Of a stretch of 45,605 nucleotides of DNA, positions 1-6,937 are shown in pieces (positions within the stretch are counted from its first letter, which is position 1; each line of letters opens with the position of its first letter). The notes beneath the pieces were generated by a model, which saw only the letters and a program-made list of their open reading frames with translations, searched no databases and was not told where the DNA came from. Made by a program: the position numbers and the translations under genes. This stretch comes from an uncultured Massilia sp. (GTDB lineage: Bacteria > Pseudomonadota > Gammaproteobacteria > Burkholderiales > Burkholderiaceae_D): assembly GCA_913778765.1 (NCBI GenBank), contig CAJYXO010000282.1:1-45605 (forward strand). The letters are read 5' to 3'.

Positions 1-193
1 GCTATGCTGACCTGGCCGAAATCGGTACCGATCCGCTACAGGCTGGCAAGGAGCTTCCTATTGCACTACAGTTAGCTCCATCCGCTGCCGACTGTCGATT
101 TCGTGTTTTTACACAGCCTGGGCCGAAAGCGGACATGTCCAGGCGCAGTCCAGGCACTAACATGACGTCCATGTTCGTAGACGGACTGATGCC
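1..193. other. Left edge of window, no recognised gene
   Basis: This stretch precedes the first transposase. One plus-strand frame starting at base 3 stays open into the transposase region, so it may be the tail of a gene cut by the insertion sequence, but I recognise no family in it. The last 45 bases or so resemble, in inverted orientation, the sequence upstream of the second transposase (about 1815-1860), so they probably belong to the insertion sequence. Confidence 0.4.
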
Positions 194-997
194 ATGGCCC
201 GATCACTTCTTCCCGAAGACCTGTGGTCGCTTATAGCGGCTCAACTTCCGGCCCATCGTCGATCGCCGAAAGGCGGCCGCCCACGTATCGATGACCGCGC
301 AGCCCTGACCGGAATCCTGTTTGTCCTCAAGACTGGAATACCTTGGGAATACCTGCCGCGCGAACTCGGCTGCGGCAGCGGTATGACATGCTGGCGTCGG
401 CTTCACGAATGGATGCTAGCTGGCGTCTGGCAGCGTCTTCACGAAAATATTTTGCGACGGCTCCGCGAGTACGATCAGATCATGTGGGATCGAGCTTGCG
501 TGGACGCTGCAAGCGTGCCGGCACCTGCTGGCGGCGAGCATACAGGCCGGAACCCTACCGATCGCGGCAAGCTCGGCTGCAAACACCACTTGCTGGTAGA
601 TGAGCGTGGACTTCCACTAGTAGCCCAAATCTCGGGTGCGCAGGTACACGACTCGCGTTTCCTCATCCCGCTAGTAGAGTCCATCCCGGCAGTGAAAGGT
701 TTGGCAGGCCGTGCCCGAAAACGCCCAGGTAAGCTGCATGCCGATCGAGCGTATGCTTCGAGAGCCCATCGGGCCTGGCTGCGCCGTCGGGGTATTGCCG
801 CTCGAATTGCCCGCTATGACGTGGAGTCGCGCGAAAGGCTTGGCCGATGGCGGTGGGTCGTCGAGCGTACCTTGGGTTGGCTTCACCGCTTTCGCAGACT
901 GCGCATACGGCACGAGAGGCGAGCAGACATCCACCAGGCGTTCCTTTCACTTGCCTGTTCGCTCATCTGTTGGCGGTATGTCGAACGGTTTTGTTAG
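194..997 (+). CDS. IS5-family transposase
   Basis: DDE transposase of 267 residues that would move the surrounding insertion sequence by cut and paste. The N-terminal part (about residues 5-80) is the DUF4096-type helical domain with the WEYLPRELGCGSGMTCWRRL stretch. The DDE core follows: an aspartate in the WDRACVDAAS stretch near residue 100, another in LHADRAYAS near 180, and the glutamate in VVERTLGWLHRF near 225. It is full length for one-ORF IS5 elements, with no frameshift, so it may be active. The ATG at 194 matches the start position of the paralogue at 1816. Confidence 0.93.
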   Translation: MARSLLPEDLWSLIAAQLPAHRRSPKGGRPRIDDRAALTGILFVLKTGIPWEYLPRELGCGSGMTCWRRLHEWMLAGVWQRLHENILRRLREYDQIMWDRACVDAASVPAPAGGEHTGRNPTDRGKLGCKHHLLVDERGLPLVAQISGAQVHDSRFLIPLVESIPAVKGLAGRARKRPGKLHADRAYASRAHRAWLRRRGIAARIARYDVESRERLGRWRWVVERTLGWLHRFRRLRIRHERRADIHQAFLSLACSLICWRYVERFC

Positions 998-1048
998 GCG
1001 CTCTAAGTATCTCTAACAATACCGTTCGACGTACCGCCAGCAAATGAG
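962..1048. repeat. Long imperfect inverted repeat between the two IS copies
   Basis: The arms at 962-997 and 1013-1048 are 36 bases each with four mismatches, separated by 15 bases. They are the 3' ends of the two convergent transposase genes plus their right terminal sequences. Transcribed from either side, this would form a strong hairpin that could act as a two-way terminator. The 15-base spacer must contain both IS right ends. Confidence 0.85.
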
Positions 1049-1816
1049 CGAGCAGGCCAGCAAAAGAAAGGCGTGATGAATATCTGCGCGGCGCTCGTAG
1101 CGGATGCGTAATCTGCGAAATCGGTGAAGCCACCCTAGGGTTCGTTCGACGACCCAGCGCCAGCGGCCAAGGCGTTCGCGTGACTCGACGCCGTATCTCG
1201 CAATGCGTGCGGCAATCCCTCGTCGGCGGAGCCAGGCTCGGTGCGCTCGTGATGCATACGCACGGTCGGCGTGCAGTTTCCCTGGTCGTTTGCGAGCGCG
1301 GCCGGACAAACCTTTTATGGCCGGGATTGCTTCGATAATCGGTATGAGCAGCCGGGAATCATGAACTTGCGCGCCAGAGATCTGGGCTACCAACGGCAAG
1401 CCACGCTGATCCACCAAAATGTGATGTTTGCAGCCTAGCTTACCCCGATCAGTTGGGTTGCGTCCGGTATGTTCGCCGCCTCGCGGTGAAGGCACGCTAG
1501 CGGCATCAATACACGCTCGATCCCAAGCGATCTGGTCGTATTCGCGAAGCCGGCGCAGTATCGCCTCGTGAATACTCTGCCAGATACCAGCCTGCGTCCA
1601 TTCATGTAGACGGCGCCAGCACGTCATTCCGCTACCGCACCCGAGCTCATGCGGCAGATACTCCCATGGTATTCCGGTCCTGAGGACGAAAAGAATCCCG
1701 GTCAGTGTTGCCCGGTCACCGATGCGTGGTCGGCCACCTCTAGGAGATGGTGGGTGCATTGGAAGATGAGCTGCAATAAGGGACCAGAGTTCGTCGGAAA
1801 TGAGTGCTTTGGCCAT
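1013..1816 (-). CDS. IS5-family transposase (second copy)
   Basis: A 267-residue paralogue of the transposase at 194-997, same length and domain plan, with the same DDE residues (WDRACIDAAS, LHADRAYAS, VVERTLGWLHRF). Differences concentrate in the first 60 residues and in scattered conservative positions, so the copies diverged before they met. The reading frame is intact. It sits just upstream of the fluoride operon on the opposite strand, so it is not part of that transcript. Confidence 0.93.
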   Translation of the reverse strand: MAKALISDELWSLIAAHLPMHPPSPRGGRPRIGDRATLTGILFVLRTGIPWEYLPHELGCGSGMTCWRRLHEWTQAGIWQSIHEAILRRLREYDQIAWDRACIDAASVPSPRGGEHTGRNPTDRGKLGCKHHILVDQRGLPLVAQISGAQVHDSRLLIPIIEAIPAIKGLSGRARKRPGKLHADRAYASRAHRAWLRRRGIAARIARYGVESRERLGRWRWVVERTLGWLHRFRRLRIRYERRADIHHAFLLLACSLICWRYVERYC

Positions 1817-1953
1817 GGCATCGGTCCGGCTAAATATAGGCCGTCTATGTTAATGCCAGGACCATGGCTGCGTATGCCTGAAATCGACACCATTGGGAAC
1901 GTTCAGTCGGCGGGCAGCTCCGGACGGTAATCAACGATCAGTGTCGCCAAACG

Positions 1954-1962
1954 TGCTAATAT
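1954..1962 (+). promoter_or_regulatory. Probable extended -10 promoter of the fluoride operon
   Basis: A TAATAT hexamer at 1957-1962, preceded by TGC, forms an extended -10 element. It lies about seven bases before the first G of the fluoride aptamer, where transcription should start. The matching -35 around 1934 is poor, which is usual for extended -10 promoters. Confidence 0.5.
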
Positions 1963-1968
1963 TACTGG

Positions 1969-2033
1969 CTGGAGATGGCATTCCTCCTTTAACCGCCCTC
2001 GGGGCTGATGATGCCTACACATATCCCGGACTG
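1969..2033 (+). ncRNA. Fluoride riboswitch (crcB motif)
   Basis: Shows the hallmarks of the crcB RNA motif: GGAGATGGCATTCCTCC, then TTTAACCGCC, then a GGGGCTGATGATGCC closing part, allowing the pseudoknotted fluoride aptamer. It should sense F- and switch on the downstream genes. A GC-rich pair of arms, GACTGGGCGGG (about 2028-2039) and CCCGCCCTGTC (about 2063-2073), followed by a T-run, could be the expression-platform terminator; I infer this. The downstream genes are fluoride exporters, which strongly supports the call. Confidence 0.93.
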
Positions 2034-2109
2034 GGCGGGAAGGTGTAGTCGCGTAGTCAGCCCCCGCCCTGTCCTGGTTTTGCTTTACCTTTTAAGCAAC
2101 AGGACATTC

Positions 2110-3420
2110 ATGAAGAAATCAAGACGTTGGGAACAAATCGACCTGCTATCGCACATCGGTAAATGGGCCCTGCTCGCCGCCTGCGTTGCCATTTTCGCTG
2201 GCTCGGCCTCGGCAATCTTCCTCTTTTCTCTGGAGTGGGCAACAACAGTTCGCCTCACTCATCCCTGGCTCATAGCCCTGTTACCTGTTGCTGGGTTTGT
2301 CGTCGGGTGGCTGTACTTGCGTTTTGGGCAGAGTGTCGAGGCCGGCAACAACCTCCTCATTGACGAGATTCACGACCCGAAAAAAGTCATTCCCCTACGT
2401 ATGGCACCGTTGGTGTTGGGTGGAACCGTCGTTTCCCACTTGTTCGGTGCTTCCGTAGGGCGTGAAGGCACCGCGGTGCAGATGGGCGGCGCCTTGGCCG
2501 ACCAGCTCACCCACATGTTCCGTCTGAAACACGAGGATCGGCGCATCATCCTGATGGCCGGAATTAGCGCCGGCTTCGCCTCCGTGTTTGGCACGCCGTT
2601 GGCCGGCGCCATCTTCGGACTTGAAGTATTGGCGATTGGCCGCTTGCGCTATGACGCTATCTTGCCGTGTATGTTTGCCGCCGTGGTTGCCGACCAGGTT
2701 GGGTTACTCTGGGGCGTCCATCACACACATTACAACATTACGTTCATTCCCCCTGTATCCGTATGGCTGCTGCTGGCAATGATTGCGGCCGGTGCCGCCT
2801 TCGGGCTGACTGGCAAGGCGTTTGCCGACGTCACACATGCATTATCTGGCTGGATGAAGAAACGAATTACCTATGCTCCTTTGCGTCCGTTTGTGGGTGG
2901 AGTAGTGGTTGCGGTTGCGGTCTGGGGCATCGGTACCGATCGCTACATCGGCTTGGGGATTCTAGCCATTGTCGACGCTTTCCAGCAGCCGCAAGCCCTG
3001 TATGAGTTCTTTGCAAAGATGATGTTCACCGTTGCTTCACTCGGAAGTGGTTTCAAAGGGGGCGAGGTCACACCGCTCTTCTATATGGGGGCGACGTTGG
3101 GCAGTGCGCTCGCGCCCATCTTGCATGTGCCGTTTCCATTGTTGGCGGGCGTCGGCTTTGTGGCCGTGTTCGCTGGAGCGGCCAATACACCCATCGCCTC
3201 CACATTGATGGCCGTCGAACTGTTCGGAGCCGAGGTCGGTATTTATGCGGGTTTGGCCTGTGTCGTTAGCTACCTTTTCTCTGGCCATACCGGCATCTAC
3301 CGTTCTCAACGTGTGGGCCAGGGGAAGGCATTCCATGCACCAGAGGGGCTCAAGTTAAGTGAGTTGCCGGCATACCGGGCACGGCAAGGAGTCACCGCTA
3401 CCGAGTCGATTAATACTTGA
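2110..3420 (+). CDS. CLC-type fluoride/proton antiporter
   Basis: A 436-residue inner-membrane protein of the CLC family that should expel fluoride in exchange for protons. The EAGNNLLIDEIH stretch (about residues 78-88) replaces the usual CLC chloride-selectivity motif and is typical of the CLC-F clade. GREGT at 117-121 carries the gating glutamate. About ten hydrophobic helices follow, ending with GAANTPIASTLMAVELFG. I start at the ATG at 2110, preceded by AGGA, because the ATG further upstream lies inside the riboswitch aptamer. It is the first gene of the riboswitch-controlled operon. Confidence 0.93.
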   Translation: MKKSRRWEQIDLLSHIGKWALLAACVAIFAGSASAIFLFSLEWATTVRLTHPWLIALLPVAGFVVGWLYLRFGQSVEAGNNLLIDEIHDPKKVIPLRMAPLVLGGTVVSHLFGASVGREGTAVQMGGALADQLTHMFRLKHEDRRIILMAGISAGFASVFGTPLAGAIFGLEVLAIGRLRYDAILPCMFAAVVADQVGLLWGVHHTHYNITFIPPVSVWLLLAMIAAGAAFGLTGKAFADVTHALSGWMKKRITYAPLRPFVGGVVVAVAVWGIGTDRYIGLGILAIVDAFQQPQALYEFFAKMMFTVASLGSGFKGGEVTPLFYMGATLGSALAPILHVPFPLLAGVGFVAVFAGAANTPIASTLMAVELFGAEVGIYAGLACVVSYLFSGHTGIYRSQRVGQGKAFHAPEGLKLSELPAYRARQGVTATESINT

Positions 3421-3434
3421 AGGGGAAGATCAGA

Positions 3435-3773
3435 ATGAAGGAAATGACGGCGTTACGCCTCTTTTTTCCACAGTCTGCGAAAGCGAGGCCGACACGATTC
3501 TGGCACCGCCTTTCGGCACTGCCCCTGAGCCATCGACTACTGCACGCGGCTCGGCACGCGGGCATCGAGCAAGTGCTGATGCATCCGGTGCAGTCAGGCT
3601 ATCTTCCCGGCAGGAAGCTCAGCCACGGCAACATCGAAGCCACTCCTGGGCATCACCCCTTTTGCATCGAACTGATTGATATGGAAGAACGGCTGCGTGC
3701 ATTCCTCCGGGAGCACGCCGACGAGCTACGACATGTGCGCGCCGTATTGTATCGATGTGAGCTGGCGATATGA
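3435..3773 (+). CDS. DUF190-like protein of the fluoride operon
   Basis: A 112-residue soluble protein between the antiporter and crcB. The first 25 residues are unlike anything I know; from about residue 28 it follows the DUF190 pattern (an amphipathic helix, glycine-containing turn, FCIELIDMEERLRAFL, C-terminal strand). DUF190 proteins resemble PII-type regulators and often neighbour crcB; their function is not settled. An AAGGGGA ribosome site at 3419-3425 points to the ATG at 3435 rather than the TTG at 3417 that overlaps the preceding stop. Confidence 0.7.
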   Translation: MKEMTALRLFFPQSAKARPTRFWHRLSALPLSHRLLHAARHAGIEQVLMHPVQSGYLPGRKLSHGNIEATPGHHPFCIELIDMEERLRAFLREHADELRHVRAVLYRCELAI

Positions 3774-3788
3774 TAGGAGGACGTCAAC

Positions 3789-4172
3789 ATGATCCGATCC
3801 CTGATGGCTATCTCTTTGGGGGCATCCTTAGGCGCAATTCTGCGGTGGCTCTTAGGAATGGCATTGAATGCTTTGTTCCCAGCCATCCCGCCAGGTACAT
3901 GGCTCGCGAACATGTTGGGCGGCTATTTGATCGGCCTCGCGACGGCTTATTTCGGACAACACGCGGGGTTGGCTCCAGAGTGGCGCCTGCTGGTAATTAC
4001 CGGCTTTCTGGGCGGCCTCACGACCTTTTCCACGTTTTCAGCCGAAGTGACGTCACTGATCCAGCAGGACCGCATGGGATGGGCGGCGGTAGCGGTTTCC
4101 GCTCACGTGGGCGGCTCCTTGATGATGACACTGCTCGGTTTGGCAACGCTTTCGCTTATCAAAACGACGTAA
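3789..4172 (+). CDS. crcB: Fluoride channel CrcB/Fluc
   Basis: A 127-residue protein with four membrane helices, the normal size for a Fluc subunit. Fluc forms an antiparallel dimer with two F- pores in the inner membrane and lets toxic cytoplasmic fluoride leak out. Visible signatures are GAILRW (15-20), the conserved Asn41 in [11 protein letters not shown], and [13 protein letters not shown] (72-84), which holds the Phe-box phenylalanines and the Na+-site turn. A GGAGG lies before the start. Having both a CLC-F antiporter and a Fluc channel in one operon is redundant. Confidence 0.95.
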   Translation: MIRSLMAISLGASLGAILRWLLGMALNALFPAIPPGTWLANMLGGYLIGLATAYFGQHAGLAPEWRLLVITGFLGGLTTFSTFSAEVTSLIQQDRMGWAAVAVSAHVGGSLMMTLLGLATLSLIKTT

Positions 4173-4191
4173 CTCGCAGGAGGTACACATC

Positions 4192-4509
4192 ATGAAGGGC
4201 TATCAACTGACGTTCCTGACGCAGCAAGATCGCAAGCACGGCGGTCTGTCCCTCGGAGAATGGCTGCTGCAGGAGGCTCGCAGGCTAGGCGTCGGCGGCG
4301 CAACTTTGTTCGGTGCCAGTGAGGGCTTTGGGCACTCCCATAGGCTGCATTCGGCGCAATTTATTGACCTTGCGGACCAGCCTATCGAAGTGACCATGGC
4401 GTTGAGCGAGATCGAGTGCCTCCGCATGTTCGAGAGGCTGCGCGAGGAGAAAATTGAGGTTTTCTATATCAAGGCGCCGATCGAGTTCGGCACGACAGGG
4501 AAAGAGTAA
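4192..4509 (+). CDS. DUF190 family protein
   Basis: A 105-residue protein of the DUF190 family: two amphipathic helices around a GGATLFGASEGFG loop (about 35-47), then a strand PIEVTMALSEIECLRMFERL. It is a complete, typical member, unlike the more divergent copy at 3435-3773. The family is a frequent crcB neighbour and is thought to have a PII/CutA-like regulatory fold; a role in regulating or assembling the channel is inference. The spacing of 19 bases after crcB and a GGAGG site suit one operon. Confidence 0.85.
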   Translation: MKGYQLTFLTQQDRKHGGLSLGEWLLQEARRLGVGGATLFGASEGFGHSHRLHSAQFIDLADQPIEVTMALSEIECLRMFERLREEKIEVFYIKAPIEFGTTGKE

Positions 4510-4515
4510 GGAAAC

Positions 4516-4938
4516 ATGGATCGTTGGGTTCTCTACGCAATCATATCGATGGTGTTCGCAGGCTTTACTTCTGTGATCGCAAAATTGGGACTGACCGGCA
4601 TTTCAGGAGATTTGGGATTGGCGATCCGCACCTGCTTTGTGTTCGTGTTCGTCTTGCTTTTTGCCGGAGCAGTCGTACCGATAGCGCAGCTTGAAGCACT
4701 TTCGTGGAAAAATTTTTTATGGCTTGGCCTGTCCGGCGTTACGACGGCCGCCTCCTGGATTTTCTACTATCGAGCGATCAAGCTTGGCGAGGTTTCGACA
4801 GTGGCCCTCATTGACAAGGGGAGCGTCGTCGTGTCTCTCTTGTTGGCCTGGCTAATCCTGCAAGAAGCGATCACGTTTTCGAAAATGATCGGAGGCATCT
4901 GTATTGCCGTTGGTTTGCTGATCATTGCAAGAGGCTGA
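4516..4938 (+). CDS. Half-size EamA/DMT-family transporter
   Basis: A 140-residue membrane protein with about five hydrophobic helices matching one EamA repeat (YAIISMVFAGFTSVIAKLGL at the start; WIFYYRAIKLGEVSTVALIDKGSVV in the middle). Most EamA transporters have two repeats in about 300 residues; this single-repeat form must work as a dimer. It closes the fluoride operon, six bases after the DUF190 gene. Its substrate cannot be read from the sequence; linkage suggests a fluoride-stress role. No clear terminator is visible in the 211 bases before the next gene. Confidence 0.8.
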   Translation: MDRWVLYAIISMVFAGFTSVIAKLGLTGISGDLGLAIRTCFVFVFVLLFAGAVVPIAQLEALSWKNFLWLGLSGVTTAASWIFYYRAIKLGEVSTVALIDKGSVVVSLLLAWLILQEAITFSKMIGGICIAVGLLIIARG

Positions 4939-5149
4939 GCACACCGTGACGTTGGACTTCCTGAGCACTTCAAGAGCGCAAGCTCATACGCCAGAGCTGG
5001 GAGCTATCGGCTTTCGTCTTCGTAAGTCCGCTCTTGACCGAACCCGGCCGTTCACGTAGCTCAGTGTACGGTCCGTATTGCTCTGATGGCAAATAGAGGG
5101 TTTTGATAGACGTACTTAATCTCTAGTTAACGTCACCGAAAGACTGAAC

Positions 5150-5659
5150 ATGGAAGTAAAACTGAACCCAGTTATGGAATACGGCAAGCGCCAGGCCGAC
5201 GCAATAGGGTGCTTGCGTCAGCATGGCCACATCGAACCGACACTGCTTTTGCTCTACGCCGCTATCGATACGATGGCTTGGCTGTCGGTTCCTGAGGAGG
5301 AGTCGACCGGGCGAGATTTTCAAAGCTGGGTAGACAAGTACATGTTGGACGTAAATCGGGCACTCCTGCCTGACGTAACGGCGGTGGACCTTTGGGGTGC
5401 GCGATGTGGTTTGCTCCATACGGGAGCCCCTGAGTCGCGCGACTTTAGAAAAGGAAATGCTCGGAAGATTTTCTATACGAGCAACGTTGAGGTTGTCGCG
5501 AAATTGCCGGCGGACGTTGTCCTTGTATCGGTCGAAAATCTTGGTCGCGCTTTTGCGGCTGCCCTAACATGGTTCGTAGCCGATCTTGATGACGACGCAG
5601 AGCGGGCTGAGGTGGCTAGACAGAAGATCGGAAGGATCCTCGTACATCGCGCGGTGTAG
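5150..5659 (+). CDS. Hypothetical protein with HEPN-like RxxxxH motif
   Basis: A 169-residue, mostly helical soluble protein of unknown function. The stretch WGARCGLLHTG (82-92) contains R85-x4-H90, the spacing of the catalytic R-x4-6-H motif of HEPN ribonucleases, preceded by a long helix as in HEPN folds. This resemblance is weak evidence on its own. It stands alone between the fluoride operon and a convergent orphan gene, with no obvious antitoxin partner. Codon use is less GC-rich than in the arsenic or czc genes. Confidence 0.6.
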   Translation: MEVKLNPVMEYGKRQADAIGCLRQHGHIEPTLLLLYAAIDTMAWLSVPEEESTGRDFQSWVDKYMLDVNRALLPDVTAVDLWGARCGLLHTGAPESRDFRKGNARKIFYTSNVEVVAKLPADVVLVSVENLGRAFAAALTWFVADLDDDAERAEVARQKIGRILVHRAV

Positions 5660-5668
5660 AGTTAATGT

Positions 5669-5698
5669 CTACTCGACAATACAAGTATTGTCGAGTAG
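5669..5698. terminator. Perfect 14-bp hairpin between convergent genes
   Basis: The arms CTACTCGACAATAC and GTATTGTCGAGTAG pair perfectly around a two-base loop. It sits eleven bases after the stop of the 5150 gene and points toward the convergent gene ending at 5777. There is no T-run, so it is either a weak two-way terminator or a protein-binding palindrome. Confidence 0.55.
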
Positions 5699-5776
5699 TC
5701 GGAGTAGCGGCTACCGGAGCTCAAGTTAGCGATTGGCATCTCCAGGGGATTACCACTTGCACTCGCATAAGGCAGG

Positions 5777-6247
5777 CTATGCTGTTACTGGCCCCTTCAA
5801 GATCGCATAGAAAATCGAAGCTCCTAACGCCCAGTTTCTGAGATCGGAATCACCGTTTAAATAATTTGGGACGTTTCCGCCTTGATTAGTGGGCCTCCAA
5901 CGTCCTTGCTCAGCAAGCAAAAAGCTGTAGACAGGCTCCCAACACTGTCGATCCTGCTGATCGAAAATCTCACGGTCTACAACGACTTCCCCGAGAAGTT
6001 CGTTGCCGTCATGCTTCCAGGTTAGGCGCAATCGCCCGGCACCGATTTTAGTTTGCACCTTACCGATCACCCTTGGTGACTCGACATACGAGAACTGAAC
6101 TCCCCTAATCCCGCCAGGATCAGCGTTGTTGAATTCGTTACTCAGAGTCGCAACTAAGTCTTTTGCCTTCCTTCGGATGACGTCAGCAACACCATCCAAA
6201 TTACGGACTTGGTTGATCTCATCTTCTGACACTAAGCGAAATCTCAT
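5777..6247 (-). CDS. Hypothetical protein, intact relative of a truncated copy at 25302
   Basis: A 156-residue soluble protein of unknown family. The C-terminal half is striking: RQCWEPVYSFLLAEQG, then a polar loop, then a short FYAILKG end. A clearly related but truncated copy lies at 25302-25560, where the same segments occur. No signal peptide or membrane helix. GAGGG precedes the ATG. The low-GC coding sequence fits a mobile origin. The repeated presence in one island suggests cargo or a remnant of a repeated module; function is unknown. Confidence 0.65.
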   Translation of the reverse strand: MRFRLVSEDEINQVRNLDGVADVIRRKAKDLVATLSNEFNNADPGGIRGVQFSYVESPRVIGKVQTKIGAGRLRLTWKHDGNELLGEVVVDREIFDQQDRQCWEPVYSFLLAEQGRWRPTNQGGNVPNYLNGDSDLRNWALGASIFYAILKGPVTA

Positions 6248-6414
6248 AGGTTATCCCTCAGTTAGTTGGAAGGCTATTGTGGTCGAAATTCTTAACTCTC
6301 GGCATTAAAATTTTCTTGCTTTACGTATCTGGTATGAATCTGGATCATTCCGATTGGAGGCCGGTAGCTCGCAGCATGGTCTGGGCGTTGAACCAGAGTA
6401 TCGCTGGGAAAAAG

Positions 6415-6744
6415 TTAATTTGGCTGCAGAGCGATGACTCCCATCCCTACCAGTGCAATCATTGCCCCTGCCACATCCCAACGGGTTAAGGCGACACCGT
6501 CGACGAATCGAAGCCAAAGGAGAGCGACGGCAATGTACATTCCGCCATACGCAGCATAAGTGCGACCGGCGGCGGTGGGGTGCAGGGTAAGCAGCCATGC
6601 GAACAAGGCCAGCGACAGGGCAGCCGGCAGCAGGAGCCATGGCGTTTTGTCTTGTTTTAGGACTAGCCAGGTCAAGTAGCACCCGACAATTTCTCCGACT
6701 GCGGTAACTGCGAACAATGCACTGAGTCTAGCTAACGAAAGCAT
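6415..6744 (-). CDS. YnfA/UPF0060 family membrane protein
   Basis: A 109-residue inner-membrane protein with four hydrophobic helices, the expected size for YnfA (about 108). Recognisable stretches are [12 protein letters not shown] (near 17-28), [18 protein letters not shown] (about 55-72) and the C-terminal [10 protein letters not shown]. The family resembles small multidrug resistance proteins. I start at the ATG at 6744, after a GGGAGA site, rather than one 13 codons upstream. It lies downstream of czcA in the same direction, but 193 bases and two strong hairpins separate them. Confidence 0.88.
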   Translation of the reverse strand: MLSLARLSALFAVTAVGEIVGCYLTWLVLKQDKTPWLLLPAALSLALFAWLLTLHPTAAGRTYAAYGGMYIAVALLWLRFVDGVALTRWDVAGAMIALVGMGVIALQPN

Positions 6745-6900
6745 TTGTCTCCCTAAAATGTGGTGGCATCCACCATCGATCACCGCCGCCGGCGGGCCGA
6801 AGGTCTTCGGGACTCACCGGGCGAAGGATACTCCAATGACGAGAGGCCCTCGCCGCAGACCAGTCGGAATGCCGTGCCTGACGACAGCTCGCCAAGGCCG
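6745..6900 (-). promoter_or_regulatory. Structured leader upstream of ynfA
   Basis: On the minus strand this leader contains several GC-rich hairpins, including TGGTGG-ATG-CCACCA just before the ribosome site and a CCGAAGACCTTCGG hairpin. It could be a structured 5' leader with its own control. I compared it by eye with the guanidine and manganese riboswitch consensus sequences and found no convincing match. Confidence 0.3.
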
Positions 6901-6901
6901 T

Positions 6902-6928
6902 GTGGAACCGATGTATATACGGTTCCAC
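6902..6928 (-). terminator. Hairpin after czcA
   Basis: Nine-base perfect arms (GTGGAACCG and CGGTTCCAC) around a nine-base AT-rich loop, ten bases beyond the czcA stop. There is no T-run. It probably protects or ends the czc transcript and partly separates it from ynfA. Confidence 0.5.
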
Positions 6929-6937
6929 GAATCTGAC

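Larger units (their letters stand above)
150..1860. mobile_element. Two related IS5-family elements, tail to tail
   Basis: Two insertion sequences of the same type converge on 998-1012. Each has one 267-codon transposase, and similarity between the copies continues into the sequence upstream of each start codon. Outer ends are approximate because I could not identify the terminal inverted repeats or target duplications. The proteins are highly similar but differ at dozens of positions, so this is not a fresh duplication; two related elements probably inserted next to each other. Confidence 0.7.

Noticed and set aside
6277..6489. A 70-codon plus-strand gene
   Set aside because: No ribosome site, and it overlaps the end of ynfA on the other strand.
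6745..6900. A guanidine or manganese riboswitch before ynfA
   Set aside because: The leader has hairpins but lacks the conserved core sequences of these classes as far as I can compare by eye.
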